Shown piece by piece: positions 10,506-20,400 of a stretch of 64,000 bases of DNA. The first letter of the stretch is position 1; each line of letters opens with the position of its first letter. This stretch comes from Pycnococcus provasolii. Lineage: Eukaryota; Chlorophyta; Pseudoscourfieldiophyceae; Pseudoscourfieldiales; Pycnococcaceae. The translations under genes and the position numbers were made by a program. Location of the stretch: assembly GCA_938743325.2 (NCBI GenBank), contig OW568886.1:310001-374000 (forward strand), given 5' to 3'. A model generated the notes under the pieces. It ran no database searches. It was given only the letters and a program-made list of their open reading frames with translations, and was not told the DNA's origin.

Positions 10506-11030
10506 TCAGTATGTTGAACTATCTGGAGAGTCCATCGAGCGCTGCAAATAATCCGCCTTCAGCTTGGACCCGCCTTCATCGATCCGTCGGCCAACAGCTC
10601 CACGAAGCTTGTGCCAATTGAAATCTTCGTCCATGTATGTCCGTCGCACCTCTATTGCACGCACCGCGGCGAGTCGCAGTTCTTGGCTGTCACTCTTTAG
10701 CATCAAGCCTAGAGTCTCGTCGCCGTCGCGCAGAGGGTGTTCGTTGAGGAAGCTTCTGATGGCGTTAGACGTTAACGTCGTATTGATATCTTCTGAGCAC
10801 TCGTTTCCGAATCCCTCTTCCTGTGCGATAATGATGCGAAGTGCCGCAGCCGTCGCGATGTTCGAGAGGACATTAGCCGCGACCTCCTCGGCGCTGCGTC
10901 CCCCGAACGCGTCGGTCGGCAGGTGCTGCCCTGATCCTGATCGGCAAACACCACGGCCACCACCACGACGACGCACAACAACACGCGCCACAATGCCGCG
11001 ACGCACACACACACCCATGACGGGCATCAC
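10506..11030 (-). CDS. Small protein of unknown function
   Basis: 174 residues; I do not recognise it. The first 33 residues are Arg/Val/Gly-rich (RRGGGRGVCRSGSG) and could be an organelle transit peptide. The rest is largely helical, with AAANVLSNIATAAAL, then a polar Cys-containing loop and a C-terminal block SQELRLAAVRAIEVRRTY. The overlap of base composition with its neighbours, and the absence of any better frame, favour a real gene. It is convergent with the upstream SURNod19-like gene; the glutamate-receptor-like gene behind it is on the same strand. Confidence 0.5.
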   Translation of the reverse strand: MMPVMGVCVRRGIVARVVVRRRGGGRGVCRSGSGQHLPTDAFGGRSAEEVAANVLSNIATAAALRIIIAQEEGFGNECSEDINTTLTSNAIRSFLNEHPLRDGDETLGLMLKSDSQELRLAAVRAIEVRRTYMDEDFNWHKLRGAVGRRIDEGGSKLKADYLQRSMDSPDSSTY

Positions 11031-11278
11031 GAAGCGAAGAGTGAAAATGAGAGGCAGATAGGAGCAAACCTCTCATCCAACTTTCATCAAAAAACAACAT
11101 CGGAATTATTCGGGGTTAGGATTCCCCTCCCTCATTGGTGTAAGGTTAGGGGTTGGGGAAACGGGTGTTCTCCTTCCAAGGCAGCTATCCATGTCTTTCA
11201 TATATGTGTGTGCCTCTCCTCCCGAACGTTTTCCTTGCCAAGGCATATTTATTTATTTATTTATTTACCTAACTTGTT

Positions 11279-13108
11279 TTAAATCATGTGACTGCCTGGC
11301 ACACGTTCATGTTGTTGCCTGGCGTTTTCTTGAGTTATCTCGGCGAGCGAACTCACCTTCTCGCCCATTTCTTCCACCAGCTGCGTCACGCGCTCAAGCC
11401 TCTGCTCCAGCCGAGCGAGACGAACGCTGCTGCTACCTACAGCGCTCCCGTTTCTCACCATCTTTGCGCCTGCCAGCTCCTCCTCGTCACGCATCGTAGA
11501 CACCTTCTCCTCCTCCTCGCCTGCTTTCTTCGTGCCTGCTATAAACGGCATTCCATGGTACACGGGAACGCGAACACCCAACGCGTGGCTCGATATCAGC
11601 GCAATGTAGAAGAAGATGAACGCGAGTGCCGTCGCCACGTACGGATCATTCATCCTGGCCCTTTTGTACGTCTCGCCCGCAACCCTCGATCCGACAGAGG
11701 TGATCGACAGGCCGCCAAAGTATTTCGCAACGAGCCGCGACTCCACCTCGCCGCCTTTGAGTGAGAGGAAGGCGTGATTCAACATCTCGCGCATGCGGTA
11801 GTGCCGCTCGACTGCGGCGAGGTCGTCCTGGTTCACGTTACCCGTCGATACGTCTTTCGACGGCTTTGCGAGGTGCGGAAAGCCTGGCCCAAAAGGCCCG
11901 TCGGTGGTAGATCGCCACGGCATATGCATACTCACCATGCGCTGATCCGTCTCTTGCATCCACAGCTCGAGCACCGGCCAGTCGTACGCAACCGCGTCTG
12001 TGATGCCATTCTCAAAGTCTGCAAACATCTGCGCGCGACTGGGCGCAGCCTTAACAACCGCACCCCACGACGAGCACATGTCGATCCAAGGGCTCCCCTC
12101 GGTGGTGCCGCACGTCGTTCCAGACATACTGCCCGGCCCGACGATGCCACCCGTCGCCTCGGCACTGCGGCTGGCTGTCATGCGGCTGAGAACGTCGGCG
12201 CTGAACATCGCCATGATGACAAGGCCAATACCCATCCAGAGGCTCGCAACGAAGCGTCCACGTCGAGTCTGCGGCACAATGTCGCCGTACCCCGTCGTTG
12301 TCACGGTCACGATGATAAACCACAGCGCTGTGGTGATACCGCCAACGTAGTCATCTGTGGTGAAGATTGAGTCGGCGTTGTCCGTGTCACCTGTGCACTC
12401 GGCGAAGTAAATAAGGTTAGCAAAGATGAGGCTGGCTATGCAGAGCGCGCAGAGCGTGGTGGCTGTCGATTCGGACGTGAAGACATTCCACATGTGCTCG
12501 CTCATCGGAATTTCTTTCGGTCTTTTCGTCAGCAGACCGGTTCCGGCTGGAAAGTGTGCCTCGCCAAAGTCAGTCAGCAGCTTTTCACGCTTTGGCGTGA
12601 TGGTGATGCCCGCAATGGCGAAGTTGTAATCTCCGGTGTGCAGCACCTTCAGGATGTTGTCTCCTCCTGAGACGTTCGCGAAGATGTGGTACTCGCACTC
12701 GAACGGCGTCTTGAAGGAATCTTGTATGATGGACTGTGCTTCCTTCATAAGTTCCACGGTGTACCCTTCTCCTCCTTTTATGACGAACGGGCTGTACACG
12801 TTCATGGCGACTTGGTAAGGTTTCTCCTGCGAGCCGTCAGCGACGTACGCCTTATTTCTGAGCTTGACCGCGTCGGCGTCGTTGTCGGCGGTGGACGTGT
12901 TGCTGTGCGACGCGTGAATAACCTGCGCTTGAAACACGAACACGAGCAGTGCCACCAGCAAGGCCCTGGTAGTGAGCGAGCCGGGTTGCCGCAAGATACA
13001 TGCAGTGGCCGGGTTGACCTTGAGCGGTGCGGCCATCACCACCACCGCGGGTACCCAAGTACTTGCGTGGATAATGCTTGACAAGCCAAAGATGGCGTTC
13101 GAGCACAC
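11279..13108 (-). CDS. GluR0-type ionotropic glutamate receptor with K+ channel filter
   Basis: 609 residues. Seen: a signal peptide core near 46-66 (so the start may be the Met at residue 25, position 13036); then a split periplasmic-binding-protein-like ligand domain. Lobe S1 contains GYTVELMKEA and GDYNFAIAGITITPKREK, where the Arg of TPKRE sits at the position that binds the amino-acid alpha-carboxylate in iGluRs. M1 is about 214-236. A re-entrant pore ending VTVTTTGYGDIVP (filter TTGYGD) and M2 (about 286-306) follow. S2 holds ENGITDAVAYDWPVLE, and a last span M3 is about 500-520. The tail is a short coiled coil. The topology S1-M1-P-M2-S2-M3 is that of cyanobacterial GluR0, not of animal or plant iGluRs, whose filters lack GYG. 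Likely a ligand-gated K+ channel of the plasma membrane or an organelle membrane. Confidence 0.88.
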   Translation of the reverse strand: MCSNAIFGLSSIIHASTWVPAVVVMAAPLKVNPATACILRQPGSLTTRALLVALLVFVFQAQVIHASHSNTSTADNDADAVKLRNKAYVADGSQEKPYQVAMNVYSPFVIKGGEGYTVELMKEAQSIIQDSFKTPFECEYHIFANVSGGDNILKVLHTGDYNFAIAGITITPKREKLLTDFGEAHFPAGTGLLTKRPKEIPMSEHMWNVFTSESTATTLCALCIASLIFANLIYFAECTGDTDNADSIFTTDDYVGGITTALWFIIVTVTTTGYGDIVPQTRRGRFVASLWMGIGLVIMAMFSADVLSRMTASRSAEATGGIVGPGSMSGTTCGTTEGSPWIDMCSSWGAVVKAAPSRAQMFADFENGITDAVAYDWPVLELWMQETDQRMVSMHMPWRSTTDGPFGPGFPHLAKPSKDVSTGNVNQDDLAAVERHYRMREMLNHAFLSLKGGEVESRLVAKYFGGLSITSVGSRVAGETYKRARMNDPYVATALAFIFFYIALISSHALGVRVPVYHGMPFIAGTKKAGEEEEKVSTMRDEEELAGAKMVRNGSAVGSSSVRLARLEQRLERVTQLVEEMGEKVSSLAEITQENARQQHERVPGSHMI

Positions 13109-13324
13109 TTCGTTGATCGCATGGTAACCTTATTACCGGGTAAGGTAGGGCAACTCGTACTTCGGCGGAGGTCTTCGTTCGTCGGGATGATGTATGTGAT
13201 GTGATGACACAATATCACGTTAACTATGTAGTTGATAGTGGTTGAGCCTACTTTTTACTTTCCCTTTGGTCTTTTGTTGAGCTCATCATTTTTTTAAAAA
13301 CATGTCTCGTGCATGCTCCATGAG

Positions 13325-13807
13325 ATGACGAGCGTCACATGGAGCTCGTCGTCGTCGTCGGCGTCGTCGTCGGCGTCGACGGCCACCACCGAATTCAAGT
13401 CGGTCTGGTCTCAGGGTTGTTTGGCCGGGTTCTCTGGCAGGGTTGTTCGGGTCATACACGAAGGCCAGCTGCGCAAACTGTCGCGCAAGGCCTTCATGGG
13501 AGTGACCTCGTTGTGGCAAACGAGGTGGTTCGTACTGCGGCCCGGTGCGGGACACGGTGAGCACGCGTACCTCTCCTACCACAAAGACCCAAGGCGGGCG
13601 CACCTCGAGGAGGGCAAGTGCATACGACTCGCATCCGTGACGTCCGTGCGACTTTCGGGCTCGAACAGGGCGCGCATCGAGCTCGTAAGCGAGCAGAGAA
13701 GCTCCAAGGACGAAAGCCGCATTTACATGCTCGAGGCGAATAGCCAAAGCGATGCGGATCACCTCAACAGTCACCGCGCGCAAAATAAAATGTCATTTCA
13801 GAAATGA
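13325..13807 (+). CDS. PH-domain protein, cut short at its 3' end
   Basis: After a Ser/Ala-rich leader the frame reads HEGQLRKLSRKAF, then SLWQTRWFVLRPG, HAYLSYHKDP, IRLASVTSVRL and IYMLEANSQSDADHL. These are beta strands 1-7 of a pleckstrin-homology domain, with the characteristic WxxRWFVL strand. The last helix, which should start with a Trp-containing stretch after the final strand, is absent. Instead the frame runs into NSHRAQNKMSFQK and stops, just before the copia fossil at 13835. PH domains bind phosphoinositides or proteins at membranes. Most likely a gene truncated by the retroelement insertion; it may still be expressed as a fragment. The first ATG of the frame is at 13313. Confidence 0.6.
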   Translation: MTSVTWSSSSSSASSSASTATTEFKSVWSQGCLAGFSGRVVRVIHEGQLRKLSRKAFMGVTSLWQTRWFVLRPGAGHGEHAYLSYHKDPRRAHLEEGKCIRLASVTSVRLSGSNRARIELVSEQRSSKDESRIYMLEANSQSDADHLNSHRAQNKMSFQK

Positions 13808-13834
13808 CAACCAAAAAAGAAACACCGCAGTTAG

Positions 13835-15103
13835 TTGACGGCAACCAATAACGGCCGTCCCGAAGTGCGACAAGCGCTCTCATACATATACGGAGACCCA
13901 GAAGCGGCAACTGGGTGGCAAAATAAACTGAAAGCTGATCATCGTGCAGAAGGCTACCTCCAAATGATCAACGACAGATGCATCTACCGCAAAGTATACG
14001 ATGACGGGCACTGGACCGCGTCGGCATCGGTAGTCGACGATCTGAAACCGCTATCGACGCGACCGTGCGACTCAATCAAGACCAACGCAGACGCCACAGT
14101 GACATCTCCGAGCCACCTCGACGAGTACTTCGCAGCCATGAGCAAGCACATCAAGCTGACGCGAAATGACAATGACACATTCATTGGCATTCACACGGAG
14201 CAGACCGCAGATGGGTTCGCGCTCACCCAGCAAGGATACATCATCTCGAATGCAGAACGCCTAGCGCCGCCAAATATCCGAGCTACCACGCCAGTGATAT
14301 CCACTCGCGAAATTCAGCGAGCGCCTGGACCACCACATCAGGACGACGTCTCGTTCTGCCAGGCAGCAGCGGGATCCATGATATATCTGCCCACCCGCCC
14401 AGATATCCTCGCAGCGCGCCGCATTGTGAGCACGCTCGCAACCATGGCGTCTCCTGATGTCGTCCAAGCCGCTCAGCAATGCTGGGCATATCTGCGAGAC
14501 ACTGCGGAACGCGGAACACGATCATTCCCTGAAGAAGCCGACGGGCAACTGTACGTCTACGCCGACTGCCATCGAGGAATCCACGAGACGCTCGTCATGT
14601 ACCTCATCATCTTGAACGCAGTCGTCATCGATTGCGCGGTCAATCGAGTGCACCTCCATTCATCATCATCAGGAGAAGGCGAAATGCACGCAGTGCACAA
14701 ACCCATCAACAAGGTCATCCATCACCGCAACCTGCTCACAGAGCTCGGCATACAGCAACATGGACCCACCAAGATTTTCTGCGATGCAAAGGTGGTCGCG
14801 GACGTCATCATCAAAGACGGACCCCACCAACGCTTGGCGCACGTCGGAGCAAAAGTCGTACGCGTGCGTGAAACGCAACGTGATGGCATCATCGAAATCG
14901 AGCAGGTACCGCGAGAACTGCAGCTGGCGGATATCCTTGGCAAACCGCGCGGTCCGTCAGAATTCACACCCATGCGCGACGTCATCGTGCCACCTGCAGG
15001 AGTGCTCACTGATGCTCAAATCACGCACCGCCTGCGCTACCCACACGTGAGTCATTCCCGGCGCAACGTCGAGCTGGCGCAACAGAAACGCAGCAACAAC
15101 TGA
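13835..15103 (+). mobile_element. Ty1/copia retroelement fossil (3' part of pol)
   Basis: Open for 422 codons. It shows the end of the reverse transcriptase/connection region followed by a copia-type RNase H, with the usual order of an acidic YADC strand, a Glu-containing SSGEGEMHAV helix, an FCDAK strand and a final ADILGKP block. Only the 3' portion of an element is present. No LTR pair could be identified around it. It abuts the truncated PH-domain gene. A broken, partial copy; the long open frame suggests it is not very old. Confidence 0.82.
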
Positions 15104-15169
15104 TGGGACCCATCAATCAAAGATGCACGCAACCGATCTTGCCAGATCGATTCGCGTCCAGGGGGGCCT

Positions 15170-15345
15170 GTGGAGAGAGGGGTGAGTCCGCGATCCGATC
15201 CGCGATCCCTAGGTGCGATCCGATCCCCGATCCGATCCCCGAAACAAACACAAGGAATAAACACAGGAGAATGGGTTTCACATCCCGTGAACCCCCAGAG
15301 GGTTTCACATCCCGCGCCCTTATTATTGCCCTCCTGTAATTCAAA
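15170..15345. repeat. Short GATCC-rich and TTTCACATCCC tandem motifs
   Basis: Between 15185 and 15242 the unit CGATCC recurs about nine times in slightly scrambled tandem. At about 15276-15320 the block GGTTTCACATCCCG occurs twice, separated by about 26 bases. No coding feature here. Confidence 0.6.
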
Positions 15346-15379
15346 CGATCATTATTCACAATCTCTACACCCCCCCCCC

Positions 15380-15769
15380 GAGTTTTTTGCAAAGTTGGAT
15401 GTTTTTGCCCAAATCCTTCGCAAAGTTGGATGTTTTTCTAACCCTAACCCTAACCCTAACCCTATGTCCCTACAACCTGGGTTTAGGTCGGGGCTGGGTG
15501 GTCCACTGGTCCATTGAGTTGGATTTGGTCGGTATTTCAGGTCGAGAGGCATTTGGTTTGGTCGGTATCCCAGGTGGAGAGTCATTGGCTGTTATAAACC
15601 TCACCAACTAGCTTTGGGACGGGTGCCCTAACCTTTGGGCAGTCACTCGACTTTGTCCCGACCTAAACCCAGGTTGTAGGGACTTAGGGTTAGGGTTAGG
15701 GTTAGGGTTAGAAAAACATCCAACTTTGCAAAGGATTTGGGCAAAAACATCCAACTTTGCAAAAAACTC
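15380..15769. mobile_element. Foldback/MITE-like element with telomere-like repeats in its inverted arms
   Basis: The left arm (15380 to about 15494) and right arm (about 15656-15769) are reverse complements over about 114 bases with only a few mismatches. Each arm holds, in order, two copies of GCAAAGTTGGATGTTTTT and four CTAACC units, then CCCTACAACCTGGG and a TTTAGGTCGGG end. The inner spacer (about 160 bases) contains a diverged direct repeat around TTTGGTCGGTAT. Both ends abut C homopolymers on the plus strand, so a target-site duplication cannot be separated from the homopolymer. No protein is encoded. Classed as a non-autonomous foldback or MITE on structure alone. Confidence 0.75.
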
Positions 15770-15853
15770 CCCCCCCCCCCCCTCTCCGGCGACGCCATTT
15801 CATTCTGCGCATTATTTGAAAAACCACTCCACTTCCCTTTTCGAGAAGAAAGT

Positions 15854-17413
15854 ATGGCGTCTTTCCCAGTCGGGTCGTCTTTAGAGCACGCGGGTGCTGG
15901 TGCTAGTGCTCCTGGTGGTGCTCATGGTGGGTTAGGGTTACCCCCCTCGTCCACGTCGTTATTCTTGGTCACGCACACGATCGAAGCGGTGACGGCGAAA
16001 GTGCCGTTCGCCATGATGATGCTCTCGCAAGCCTTCCACTCGAATCAAGTGCCGTACCAACTTCGTCTTCGTCAAATCATACCGACGTCCTCCCTGGTGT
16101 CCACGTCGCTCTGGGAAGCGCCATCCGCCGCAGATATCATCACGTACCTCAACGGACCCACAGAACAAGGACAGCTGAACCTGAGCGAGTTCTGCAAATC
16201 AGAAGCCTTTCCTGTCGTACCTGAATATCTACACGGCGTTTCTCTCGACCTGGGGAAGTCACAAGTCGTCGAAAGCGTGCAGACGTCAGCAAACAAAGCG
16301 GCGGCGTCCATCTCCGCCACCACGTCCGCAGCGACTGACGCGGCGAAGGCGAAACTCGCGGAACTCGACGCCAAGTACAAACTCACGAACAGCGCCAAGG
16401 AGGCGACGTCGAAAATCAAGGAAACGACCAACAAGGCGCTCGAAGGCGCGAACAAGGCGGCGACGAACGCTTTTGCTGAAGGAACGCTGCTTGGCCAAGG
16501 GTGGGGTTTCATGAAGAGCATGGGCGAACGAGTCACAGCGGCGGTACGCGACTACAACGAAGACGGAAGTGAGAAGACCACGGAAGCGACAGAGGAGGAG
16601 GCGGCGGCGGCGGCACCACCACCACCACCAACAGAAACACCTGCTCAAAGCGACACACCAGCCGCCTCCGTCGAAGCAGCACCAGCAGCAGCAACAACAA
16701 CAACTGCGCATGAAGAGGCACCGGCTTCGTCGCAGGAGCAAGAAACTGGGCAAAAGAAGAAGAAGGACAAAAAGAAAAAGAAGGAGGGCGGCGGCGGCGG
16801 CGGCGGCGGCCCACCGTCTGCGGAGGAAATTGCCGCGATGAAGGCGGCGAAACAGGCGGAGATTGAAAAGAAGCTCATCAAGGACGTCACCAAGGAGGGT
16901 GGAAAGAAGGGCGTCGAGATCGAGGGTGCCGCGGACATGGGTGGACTCGAGTTTTTCTGCACCACGATGGAGAAGCCGGACGGCGAGGTGAAGTACCTCA
17001 AGATGTCCATGGACGCAATGAACGAGGTGCCTGACCCCGACGGCGAGGAGCGCCGTGGTGGATCGGGACACGTGGGCAAGATGATCTTCTCTGCCGGAAC
17101 GGAGGCGATGTCCATGGTCGCGTACGTGCCCAAGGACAAGCAGGATCGCATCAACGCAACGGAGTGGCTGAAGAGCGTCTGCGCGGATGACGGTGTGAAG
17201 GGAGAGCTCCAGGCTGGCGGAGATGCTGGATTGGCGACGGCAATCGCGAAGGCGGATCCCGACGCTGGCATGTTTACAATTAAGATGAAGGATGCCGCCA
17301 TGGCGCAAGGTTTTGCGTACCTGCGTGAGCGTGGATGCTTCCCGGAGGATACCGGCGACGACGACGACGACGACGGCGAATACGTGTACGGCGACGACGA
17401 CTTCCCAAGCTAA
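15854..17413 (+). CDS. Ala/Lys-rich protein with a conserved C-terminal domain, function unknown
   Basis: 519 residues from ATG 15854; the frame is open further upstream only across the foldback element. Four parts can be seen. Residues 1-130 are globular (FLVTHTIEAVTAKVPFAMMM). Residues about 130-240 form a LEA-like amphipathic Ala/Lys helix (KAKLAELDAKYKL, TSKIKETTNKAL). Next is a long disordered linker of Pro, Ala-Thr, poly-Lys and poly-Gly. The C-terminal domain of about 180 residues (KGVEIEGAADMGGLEFF, MDAMNEVPDPD, GKMIFSAG) ends in an Asp-rich tail. The Ala/Lys part resembles group-3 LEA or lipid-droplet helices, which bind membranes or protect proteins under desiccation; this is a comparison only. 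I do not know the C-terminal domain, but its composition is that of a folded enzyme-like unit. Confidence 0.7.
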   Translation: MASFPVGSSLEHAGAGASAPGGAHGGLGLPPSSTSLFLVTHTIEAVTAKVPFAMMMLSQAFHSNQVPYQLRLRQIIPTSSLVSTSLWEAPSAADIITYLNGPTEQGQLNLSEFCKSEAFPVVPEYLHGVSLDLGKSQVVESVQTSANKAAASISATTSAATDAAKAKLAELDAKYKLTNSAKEATSKIKETTNKALEGANKAATNAFAEGTLLGQGWGFMKSMGERVTAAVRDYNEDGSEKTTEATEEEAAAAAPPPPPTETPAQSDTPAASVEAAPAAATTTTAHEEAPASSQEQETGQKKKKDKKKKKEGGGGGGGGPPSAEEIAAMKAAKQAEIEKKLIKDVTKEGGKKGVEIEGAADMGGLEFFCTTMEKPDGEVKYLKMSMDAMNEVPDPDGEERRGGSGHVGKMIFSAGTEAMSMVAYVPKDKQDRINATEWLKSVCADDGVKGELQAGGDAGLATAIAKADPDAGMFTIKMKDAAMAQGFAYLRERGCFPEDTGDDDDDDGEYVYGDDDFPS

Positions 17414-17480
17414 AAATTTTGAAAACAAAGAACAAGTTAAGCATAATTTTAATGAAACATCGTAATTTTACAAAATTTTG

Positions 17481-20400
17481 TTACATGTCAAGTTTTACAG
17501 TTCGACGAGGTGGTGGTGAACTAATCTCCTTCTCTGCAAGATATCCAGGCTTCGCCATTTCGCCGCCAGGAAAGTTCCGCAGTTCTTTGTCCCCTACGTC
17601 GCTCAGCAGCCATCCCACCACCTCCTGTCTCTCGACCGCACGCTCAGGCGGAACGAAGTAATCTCGATTCTTCTCAAACATCTCCACCGGCGCAACTGAT
17701 TTCGTTAGCATGGTCGTAACGCGCGGGCTCAATGCTGAGTAGTAACCATCCTTGATCTTCTTGATGCGTACGAGGGGAGCCTTGCGAAGCTTCGAGGGGC
17801 TTAAATTCTGCTCGGCATCCGCGCGACGGCGGCCCATGCGACTGTGCAATTTTCTCCTCCTCTCAGCGATCTTGCGCTTGTCGCGATCATAGATTTCAAT
17901 CATACGTTCCGGGTACTTTTCCATGAGCACACCAAGCAGGCTTATTGCCGCCAAGCGAACATTTTCTTCTTCCGCTCCACCACCCTCACTCACGCTAAGA
18001 TTGCGTGCAAGCTGCACGCAATCCGTTTCCAGCAGAACGTCCATGAGCTCCTCCCCGAGCTCACGTACCTTGTTTCGCTCCGCCTGAATCTGAAGCTGCG
18101 CTAGGTCGAGCACCTTCCGAGCCATCTCAAGCGCTAGAAGGCGCACACCGATGTCGCGATCCTTGAGGCAGTTGACGCAGAGCTCAATAAAGTCCGGATC
18201 AGTCACCGCGGATACCAGAGCCGCACTAACGTGTTCCTCCTCCTCGTCGTCATCCTCCTGCTTCTTCCGCAGCGCGTTTTTCTTGTTGTCGTCCTCGTTC
18301 GTGCCCATTCCCTTCTCTTCCAACTTCTTAACCTGGTTCGTCAGAATGCCACAAACAGCCTCAAGGGCTCTTCTGCGAACAATCGGGCTCGGGTCGAATA
18401 CTAGCCTCTGGAAAAGATCAGCGGCACTTCCCGCCGAGTCAAGGCGCATAAGCAATGTCATCGTCTCCGTGGAAATCGTGCGCAGGTAGTTATTGTCATC
18501 TCCCATCGCAATCACGATGCCCATTATCAGCGGGTAGCCGATAGGCGGCCCTAAGATGGACTCAAGCGTGTTGGCATACCTTTTTGAAACTTTCATCCTC
18601 ACATCCCCCTCGTCGTCCTCAAGACCCTCGTCGTCGTCGGAACTATCCAAATCTTCGTCATCGTCCTGAACAATCACGTTCATGTTGATTGGGTACTTGA
18701 TTACGCTCTGCGCAATCTCCATGATCGCGAAGCATGCCGCAACGCGCACGCTGCTGTCACGGTCCGAGTAAATGCACTCGGACAGCACTTGAAGAGTTGA
18801 AACGTTGTCGAAAAATGTGCGAGGTTCAAGGAGCATCTCCCCAAGCCCCAGCGCACGGCCCACAGATGCCACAACGCGTTTACGTCTCGGCATTTCAATC
18901 AGCCGCTTCGCAATTTCGTTCGTCACGCGCACCGCAATTTGACGATAGTTGAGCTTGTCGGGCGCTATCAGCATCTTCATACCCTTAGCCGTTTTGGCTA
19001 ATGCACGGATCGCCTCGCAGGCCTTGACGCGCACCATGCTCTCGTCGTCCTTCACCATGCGCTTCACACACGGAATCGCCTCAGACAGACGAATTAGTAG
19101 CCTTCCTGAGTGCTTCGACGCGCAGCTTGACACAACAGCAAGCGCGCGGGCACGAAGGCTCGCTGACGTGCGCCAGCCTGCCAAGCATGTGCGCATGATC
19201 GTGACCCAAGTAGTGATGTCCAACTCAGCCCCGTCAACGTCCCTTGCCATACTGACACCACGAGCGTGCCGTTTTTCATCGTGCGGCGTCCACGTATACA
19301 TGTCCGCCCCGACGGCAAGGATCGCGGTCGCGCGAACTCGTCCATTCGAGTTGCGGCAAAGGCTGATGGTGTCATCCTGCGGTATTGTGAACATCGGCGC
19401 TCGTAACGCGTTGATGTTCCAAGCGAGCACGGCACAAAAAACGCAGGCCGCGGCACACATCAAAAAGCCATTGCCGTCGACGGGAACATCGACGGTTGCC
19501 GCAGCGCCAGAGCCATACGTCCCGTAAGCGCCCAACAAGCTGCTCACGGCGAGAGCGGAATACGTTGCCGCGCGCGCGTTGTTGCAGTAGGCACCGCGAA
19601 GGCGCATAGGCTGAACAAGATGATTGACGACGAACAACGCTAGTGCGCACGAAAATAGATAGCCTAGGTGCGTGAGATCCTGCTGCGAGTGCACCGTGGG
19701 CGGCGTGTCGTAGCGGGCAGTAGCTGCCGTGGCAGCATCGAGGGCAAACGATTTTGGAACGCCGTACTCTCCCAGCGGCATCACGCGGGAGCGCTCACTG
19801 CTGCCGATCACGATCGTCACCACCGTTATGGTGTGCTTGACAACGAATCGCATCACTGTGAATTGCGGGATCTCGCGCATCGTCAGGTTGATGCGACTCG
19901 CGGATCCACTGAGCAGCAACCCGAGACTTGCAGGAAAGAGAAGCACGAGCGTCACGAATGCACACAACGCGTACAAGTTGTGAACCCCGTGCCAGCATCT
20001 GGTATGCTCGGACATGACCATGTGCGGGTAAGGTATCCTCTCGTCGAGATAGCTGCACGTGAGAATTTCGAGCGCATTCTGCACGAACGGAATGTACAAG
20101 AGCTCCGCGCACACGAAGAGCACGAATTTAATCGCATCTTTTGACGACTGGATCGCTCTCGCTCGCATGGCGCCGATATTAGCAACGAATTCCCTTACGG
20201 CGGCTGCTCTGCGCGCTCTCCTTGCTGCCTGAACCATCTCTCGAGAGTGAACGCCGCTGCCTCGCCTTCCTCGCGAAGGGCCTGTTCGTGCCAGTGGATC
20301 TGCTTTCGTCACCACCTTCCTCGGCGGTGCGCCGATGCGGTAAGCGCCATCATAAGCCTCCGTAACTGGTCCCGCCTTTACTGAAGGTGCACGTGAAGGC

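Noticed and set aside
16533-17428. Long minus-strand open frames opposite the Ala/Lys-rich gene
   Set aside because: Antisense shadows of a high-GC3 coding frame, with Leu/Arg/Val-rich nonsense translations and no domain.
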